A DNA stretch of 64,000 nucleotides from Phoronis australis (Eukaryota > Phoronida > Phoronidae), in assembly GCA_002633005.1 (NCBI GenBank), contig NMRA01000679.1, positions 145,775 to 209,774 on the forward strand, read 5' to 3'. Of the stretch, positions 29,601-38,600 are shown in pieces. Below the pieces are notes generated by a model that was given only the letters and a program-made list of their open reading frames with translations, ran no database searches and was not told the DNA's origin. Both the position numbers and the translations under genes were made by a program. The number at the start of each line of letters is the position of its first letter. The stretch's first letter is position 1.

Positions 29601-32600
29601 TTACCAATATGAAAAGGAATTCTTTAAAATTGTAGGAGAAATTACTTATTAATTTTTTGATGACCTTTTCACTAATTGACCTCTTTTGGTGCATTATGAG
29701 CCCCGATGAGGCAGTAATTGCTAACTCGATTAAAAGTGTGGTTAATGTTAAAAATCACAGATGTTTTACTTTAAGCACTTCAGAATACAAGATGAATGAA
29801 TTGGTCAAACTTTCAGAAGAAAAATGCACCTAATGACCCCATGGGTGCACCAAATTACCCGAAAATTTAGAATTTAAACTCAATCGCACTTAGTAGTAAA
29901 CAGATATGTAATTTTGAAGTCTCTAGCTCAAAATTTTAGTTTGCACTCAATAACCTTTGACCTATTTTTCTGATTGGTTAGGCCTATTGCAAAGAAAAGT
30001 AGGGTATTCAATTGCCGTTTTGACTTACACCAGTGTGCTAAAATTGAAACGAATTCCTTGAAAAACGTAAGATATAACATTTTGAACGTTACATGACCTT
30101 TGCACTAATTGACCCTATCCGGTGCATTACAAGCGTCTTTAGGTGAATCATTGCAAAGCCCATGGAAAATGTTTCATGCTGAGAATCACAGTTGCCTAAC
30201 AGTTGACACATCACAATACTTGCTGATTGAAAAGGTCAAATTTTCAGAAGAAAAATGCACCTAATGACCCCATGTTTGCACTAAATGACCTGAAACTTTG
30301 GATTCCGAATTGAATTACCTGTACCAATCAGAAATGTGAATTTGAAGTGTCTAGCTCAAAATTTTAGTTTGCACCTTTGACCTATTTAACCTGATTGGTT
30401 GACCTGATTACTTAGAAAAGTAATTTTTTGAATTGTCATGTTGACTTATACCTGTGCACCGAATTTGAAAAAGATAGCTTTAAAACTGGAAGAGTAGCAT
30501 TTTGAAAACTATATGACCTTTGCACCAAACAACCCCTTCCGGTGCATTATGGAATATCATTATATAATGAATCAAAATTTATGTACTGTCAAGTCATATG
30601 CTGAATTTAAACAACGTTCCTGCACCCAATTTGGAGTTATTAAGCCTCAAAGTTGGTCGGAAGAAGCATAAGAAGAATAAGAATAAGAATAAAATTGAAG
30701 AAAACCCAGGAACAACAGTACTCTGCGCTTGTATGCGCAGAGTAATTACAAAAGTAAACCTCATTAACCTAAATTTATTCAGATAAAAGTCAGTCAAAAA
30801 AATCTCACGCCAATTTCAAAACTGAGAATACTTCCATTCCATCCGAAAACCAAAGGATAGTGGCACCTCATTAATAAGATTCCTACAGTCCAAGTTTAAA
30901 GAAAATCTGTTCAAGACCTTTAAAGATACAGAGGTAAATGAAAAAAAAAACTTGCCACTAGAGGGCGCACCAGTGGTCAGATCCATCCGAAAGTCGTGGT
31001 TGTCTGTTGTCAACATCATATACGTAAATACACTTGCTAAATTTAACAAAGATCCTGCAGCAGGTTTAGGAGATAAAGCTATGGGCTCAAAAATGCCACT
31101 AGGAGGCGCCAGAGTAGTTGAAGTCATCGGAAAATCATCATGAGGTGTCCTCTTCATAGTAAGAGCATACAAGCCAATTTCCACAATCATCCTTAAAGCG
31201 GTTTGGTTGATAGAAGAGTGAACGCCAAAAAACAGGTTCAAAAACAGTAAAAATGGCCACTAGGTGACGCAAACTATATTGAATCCTTCCGAAAACAGGA
31301 TGATAACGTTATCTCACTAACAGATGCCTATATGCAAAATTTTATGAAAATCCGTTGAAACCTTTGAAGATACAAAGCTAAGCGTAAAAAACTAAAATTG
31401 CCACTAGGGGACACACCAGTAGTCCGATCCATTCGAAAGTTGTCGTCGTCTATTGCCAACATCATACACTTGCTAAATTTAATAAAGATGCTTCAAACGG
31501 TTTATGAGATACAGCCATAGGTGCAAAAAAAACTGCCACTAGGAGGTTCCACAGTACTCAAAGTCGTTGGAAAATCATTATGAGCTATCCTCTTCATATT
31601 AAGAGCATACATGCCAATTTTCACCATCATCCTTAAGAGCGGTTTGGTTGGTAAAGGGGTGGACGCCAAAAAACAGGCATAAAAACAGTAACAAGAGAAA
31701 CACGGAGCGTTGAGATGCGCCCACGAATGCATTGCAAATGGTGTACTTTTAAGGTTATTTATTTGTATCATAAAAATGGCCACTAGATGGCGCAAAAACA
31801 TACAATCCATCCAAAAACAGGAACATACCATATTTCATAAAAATCTGTCGAGGAACTTCAGAGAAACAAAGGAAAACAGAATAAAATGAAATTGCCACTA
31901 GTGGGCACAGTGTCTGTTGGATCTGCCTGAAAGTCGTCGTCATCTGTTGTTATCTTCATATAAATACACTTACTAAATATAGTAAAGATCCTGCAGTGGG
32001 TTTAGGAGATACAACTATGGGTGCAAAACAAAACTACCACTAGGAGGCGCCACAGTAGTCAGTCACCATTATCAAAGGTGGTCTTCATACTGAGAACATA
32101 CATGCCAATTTTCAAATGATTTGGTTGATACAGGGGTGGACGCCAAAAACAAGATTTGAAAACAGCAAAAACGGCCACTAGGTGGTGCAAAATACCTAGA
32201 TTCCATCCAAAAACAGGAACATAGCGTCATCACACCAATAGATGCCTATATTTAAAATTTTATGAAAATCTGTTGAGGACCTTTGAAGATGCTGAGTGGA
32301 ACATAAAAAACTAAAATTGCCACTAGGGATCTGTCCGAAAGTAGTCGTCATCTGTAGTCAACATCATGTAAATACACTTGCTTAAATTAAGTAAAGATCC
32401 TGCCAACGGTTTAGGAGATACAGACATAGGTGCAAAAAAACAAAACTGCTACTAGGAGGCGTCACAGTAGCCAAAATCGAACCGTCCTCTTTATAGTAAG
32501 CACATACATGCCAATTTTCACAATCATCCTTTTAGTGGTTTGGTTGTTAGAGGGGTGGACGCAAAAAACATACTCAAAAACAGTAAAAATGGCCACTAGG

Positions 32601-35600
32601 TGGCGCAAACTACGTCGAATCCATCCGAAAACGCAACAATAGCATCACCTCACTAATAGGTGCCTACATATCGAATTTCATGAAAATCCGTTCAGGACTT
32701 TTGAAGATACAAAGGTAAGCGTAAGAAACTAAAATTGCCACTAGGGGGCACACCGGTAGTCAGATCCGCCTGAAAGTTCGCTCATGATGTCCCATGAATA
32801 GAGCATATGTGCCAAATTTCGTGAACGTATGTCAAAGGGTTTTGGAGATAGAGCAGCGGACGCCGGATGCCGCCCGGACGGATGGAGATGACGGCATAAT
32901 GCGTCCACATATAAATATGTGGGCGCATAAAAATGGTTACTATAGGTGGCACACTACATCGAATCCATCTGAAAACAAGAGGATAGCATCATCTCACTAA
33001 TAGATGCCTATATGCCAGATTTTATGAAAATACGTTGAGAACCTTTGAAGATACAGAGGTAAGCGTAAATAACTAAAATTGACACCAGCGGGCACGCCGT
33101 CATGCTGTCCCATTATAGGAACACGTGAAAAATTTCAAGAACAAACATTACAGGGTTTTGGAGATAGAGCAGCAGAGGCTAGACGGACCAAGATGACGGC
33201 ATAATGCATCCATATCTACATATGTGGGACCATAAAAAATCTATGACATATATTTTAAAAAATCTGACACGGATTTGCCAGAAACTCATTTTTCATTACG
33301 ACAAACAACTATAGTATGAACACATGACAGCAGAGATGAAGGGTGTCGATTGTGGGTACACACTGAGCCAAGTGAGTTGTGTAGCTTACATCAGAAGCAG
33401 AGTAAATGCCAACATAGAGAAACTTGTAATATTAATTCACAATTGTGACAAGTTGACCACAGTTCAAACTGACATGATGATGGTCTGTAATTCAAATCAT
33501 TTTGAGATTACCATTTAAATCACATACATGTGCTTCTGCAGTTGTACTAGATCATTAGGTGGACAAGACAGAAATTCAAAGGCCCATGAAAATTTGGTTT
33601 ATTTTGCATATTATACTGTCAGTGTGCTCCTAGAGTACTTTCTAGTTCTACTCATATCCTTGATGAGTTCAGTAGCAGCCCTTTGTTTACACAAACCTCG
33701 TTAAAAACACGATTAGACTTCTTGTTTGCAAGCTTGATACTGATAAGCTCATAGATTCCTTTCTTCAGGTGTGCAGCTATTTAGTAAAACACCAAGAAAC
33801 ATAACAAAATATACTTCAAAGAATCCACATGTAAAAAATCACGTCTTTTTCTCTTCCCGTTTAAAATTGCACTCCAGCATGACTGAAAATGGGTCAACAT
33901 GCGCCAGATCCGCCATCTTGAAAGCAACTTCCGGTTTTTTGGCTTTGTATAATAGCATGTCATCAGAAACTAATACCTGTAAAAATTCGAAGGAATTGGT
34001 CTTATAATGCGCCCTCTACAGGATAAAACGTTTTTAGGCCAAAATCGAGGTGCGCATGCGCGATCACCGATATTTCCGTCATTTTTAACCAGAAGTAAAC
34101 AATTTCCGGTACACTTGTAGAAAACTTCCGGTCCATTTACTGTGCCCATTCTTAGCCTTTTACGTAAAAAATTGTAGCCTCCAGAAGCATTTGAACCTCT
34201 AAATGAAAACAAAATGGCCGCCACAGCCGCCATCTTGGATCTGATTTTAATGAAAAACAATAGGCTTCCAGTACTTCCGGAAGTACGTGTTACGTGTAAA
34301 TTTCGTGATGATCGGACGAAAATTGCGACCTGTATCGAGCGAACAAACAAAAAAAAAACAAACTTAGTGGAAGAGCAACATACCAAGTAATAAATTAAAA
34401 CATTAACTACATTCTTAGGCTGCATGTCTAGGCATTATGTTTATTAATAATTAGCTGAGCTCACAAATCCAACTAAGAAGGAAGCCAACATCTTGGTAAC
34501 CACGCCACCTATCAGTATCTACATAACATTTCATCTCTCTCAATATAACCAAAAAATATCCACTGTATTCGCCCCAATATCCGCCCATGCCCCTATAAGT
34601 ACCCCCCCCGTTTTCAGACGTTGCTAAAATAAGCACTCAGTGCATGAACGCCGTGTACATGCGAAAAATGCCTTACAGTTCTAAAATTCTACAGTAACGT
34701 CTTCAATTTATCGATAAGATCTGAAAAACATCATTGTGTGCGGAATATGTAGAACACGAGCCTCGCTGCTATACACGTCAAACTTCCGCCGTGCTTCAAA
34801 AAGAACGCAAAAGTTTTGCTGACCTTGCAAGGGACGTGTCCTATAATGGTCTGGCCTTTCAGAACAGACGCAGTGTACTTGCCAACGGGATTGTACTGTA
34901 TCTTTCCTGTACAGATCTCCCTCAACGCGAATCCAAATTACTTTGTACAAGTGAAAACCGTGAATTGAAGACTAATAAGAAATTGACCTTTGTTAAAAGC
35001 ACGTGGCCAGGAAGTGTGCACTACATACAAAAACTTTTCATTGAAGATTAGTCTTCAGGAACTATCTATTCATGAAACAGGTAGCATAGCATCAGCAAGA
35101 AATAAATACTGGCATTTATTTCCAAAAGTTTCTAATACCGTAAAAAACGGTTATTACGATTAATTTAATAATTCCTCCTAAAAATAACGCAACCGTTTTT
35201 CATCAACAGGCGTGATTTTCCATAACTCCCTCAAAATGGCACCCAATGAGGAAAGCTTGTCTGAGTGAATAACAGATTTTTATGGATGGACAATTCCATG
35301 AAAAGGTCAACCTCGAGACAAAAAATTAAAATTGTGGCTACACTAACATTTCTCATCTCATCTGAAAGCCCATTCTCTCTAGTTTCAGGACCCATATTTG
35401 ACTGCCCCTCAATTTTTACCACCAACAATATTATTTACCTAATAACATGTAAAAAATGTTCTATCCAATACGTAGGACAAACTCAACATAATCTAAAAAC
35501 TCGGTTTCGTAATCATAGATTTAACATAATACATTAGAACATTTCTGATACTATAGGTAATCATTTCAATTCCAAAAACCATAATATTCAAGATCTTTTT

Positions 35601-38600
35601 GTACAAATAATATAAAAACTCCAACAACCCAGTACCCCTCACAGACTCAAAAGAGAACAATATTGGATAAACAAACTCAATACACTAGAACCTCATGGAT
35701 TTAACATAAAAATTTCTTAAATTATATCTGAATTTTTACGCAAAAATGTATCATATTCATTACACCATATCTTAAATGTCAATTGTCATAGTGTTTGATT
35801 TTACTTGATTTCTGTTTCTGTTGACATAGGACGTTATTACATCCGAAAATTTCAGTTGACCACATTATAAAATGTAAATAAAACAAAGGGTTAATTTAAT
35901 TAACTTATTGTTTTTCTGTTGGTACCCCGTGTTAGTTAAAGAAATGCTTAGCTTTTGGGAAATTCAAGATACAAAAATATTCATACAAAAGAAATCCCAA
36001 GGTGCTCTAGAGTATACGCAAATAACAAGAGACCTAAAGGAATACATGTCAAGTTATTGTAGTTGGAATCAACATGTTATTTCTGCTCCGACCTGCTATG
36101 CTGTTTTGTGTTGAAAAAGCCGATACCGGGAATTTTGAAGCAGTCAGGAATCTGTCACCTACTTTAGTGAGCATTTTTGTCACACCCTCACTATCTGTAG
36201 GCACTCTTTCTGTGTTTTTAGTGTATTGGGTCATTGGGTGGCTTGTATAAAATTATTTCTTAGCAAATATTTGAATGACAGACGGGATTCTTAGCATCAG
36301 AGTCAAAGAATACTGCAGACACACACAATGCTGTTCTCAATCATTCCTTGACAACTGGTCACATTATAGATTGCTCTGGTGTTCAATCATCCTAGACAAG
36401 GATAATGCCACCCTCACGCTCCTCATAAAGGAGGCTTAATGCATATGAATCAAAATCACATTTATGCATGGGATTTACAAAAATATGTCCTGTTTCAACA
36501 GAATTTAGCTGAGAGTGCAAGGTCAATGGGATGGGCACTTTACATCGAAAGAAATAGAAGATTCATAATAGGGCACTACCACCAGAAAACTGTACCAAAC
36601 TGCTTTGTGTAGCAGTATGTCCACAAATATATGGTAGTTAAATCTTCACTGATGTCAATGTAGCTGGTTGAACATGCCTTTCAATTCAGAAAAGTCGCCA
36701 TGTTGTCCAGCATGAATTGTGAACACTTGACCCACCAAATAAGTTACACCTGGGTGATTAATTCTGGTGTTAACTCTTGGATTGTACAGAATGTTAGGTA
36801 AGGATTCGTGTTACTTACCACTAGAGTATTTGTAAAAATAACTTTTACATACTTTACATCTGTAACCTAAGCTGTTGACGTCACAAGATGGCCGATCTAA
36901 CCGAAATAAAGTCAAAATTTGGCACATAAATAGCGATAACTTTTGAATTCACTATGCGATTTTGATAATCTTTTTCATTTTTGTGTTCCAGACATCAACA
37001 CCCATTTTTTGTGATGTAGGCTTTTGTCTTCAAACCAAAAAGACAACAACTTCATACAGTCTCGAACCCTTAATTCAAAAGAATTTTTTGTAAATAAAAG
37101 CTAAATTACAAATTATTCAAGCCAGCCTAAAAAGTGTCTCTAAGGCTGCCAACCGTTTTGGGTATTGGCACCAGGCAATTTGAACATCATCACTTGCGCC
37201 TGCGTAATCTCTGACCCATGGTCAGTTACAAACACTCAATGCCAAGTGAAATGTCAGACAGCATTATTTACTTTGAAACCATTTTAAAAGCAATGAAGTT
37301 ACACAAACTTTCGTGCTTGTAGAATACGTAACATTGGAGCATTTTTTAGAACAAAAAATGAAAAAGCCCATTCACGAGATTTTTTAAATTTGTTCACATA
37401 TCCATGATCTATCCAAAAACATATATTTCAATGTCCACAGGCCTAAAGACAGGCTTGTAGAAGCACTTGAGTGACACGCACTACAAGGAAGTGCTTTCGA
37501 ATTTATCTCCCGTCACGAGATGAATACAGTGAAATCATTAATATCAATTTTATTAATTTTATTTGATAGTCCTCATATCCTGACCATTATGTGTTTTCTG
37601 TCATTGCATGCAATATACAAAGGCAACACGTAGCACCTTGGTTGTCCGGTTAGGGGCTACAATGCTTTTCATGGATTTCTGAACGAATTTCGTCTTGTGC
37701 ATTTTAAACGCACAGTAGGCGAAATCCACTCACTGACTAAGAGTTTTCACCATGTCAAAAATACATTCTACACTTAAAATTATGACTTAATTACACATGA
37801 AGTATAGCTATGCCAATTAAGGTAACTTTGGCAAAGAATTCAAACTTCACTTTTTGGTCATCGTTAACTTTTTCACCAAGCGCACGGTATTTCAACTGGG
37901 TCACGTGAGTTAGGCAAAAGCTAGCGTGAGACTGAGCGAAGCACGCGACAGTCTGGCGCATGACACACGCCAAATAGCATGGGAAGGTATGAGGTGAAAT
38001 TTGTAAGATTTGTGTCCCTAATGGACTTTTTATTCGTCAACATGCGTGATTTCACAGAACTTCCTCAAAATCGCATCTAGCAAAAGAAACTAGAGCAAAC
38101 CGCGACAAATTTTCATGAATTACGGCGTTTTCCCCATTCTATAGCCCAACAACAAGTTAGGAAGATGACCCCTGTAGCCAATATCTTACACGACTGACTA
38201 ACTCCAAACTTTCATTTAGGGTTAGAGGGCCAGCTCTCTTTTGTTCGATAATTGCCCTAATTTCAAATCAGATCGTATCTAGCCTGACTGGGCTGTGCTG
38301 TTAAAAACAAAAGTTAAGTTCTAACATATTTCATGATGGCGTTCTGTCGTTCTGTAACTTTTCCAGACGTGAGGGGTGCTGAGCGTGCGATAACATCTGG
38401 CTCCTTTGTTAACTGCCCACAGTCTTTTGTCCCGTATGATAACAAGAAGAAAATTATCTCCCAGGCTTCAAAGGGTTACTAAACATGGTAGAACTGCTCT
38501 CAACACCGGGTAGAGGTTTTCACCAACAGTGAATAAAAAATGGTAACCGAGGTGTCGTGTTTTCTCCGTTTGTTAATAAGCATTTCATTGGCATTTGGAC

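Noticed and set aside
30816-31831. Minus-strand ORFs of 109-141 codons in the repeat array
   Set aside because: They follow the tandem repeat units (similar peptides recur at 8.2 kb) and are chance readings of non-coding repeat.
30900-33240. CRISPR-like regular spacing
   Set aside because: Repeats are far too long and divergent, the genome is eukaryotic and there are no cas genes.
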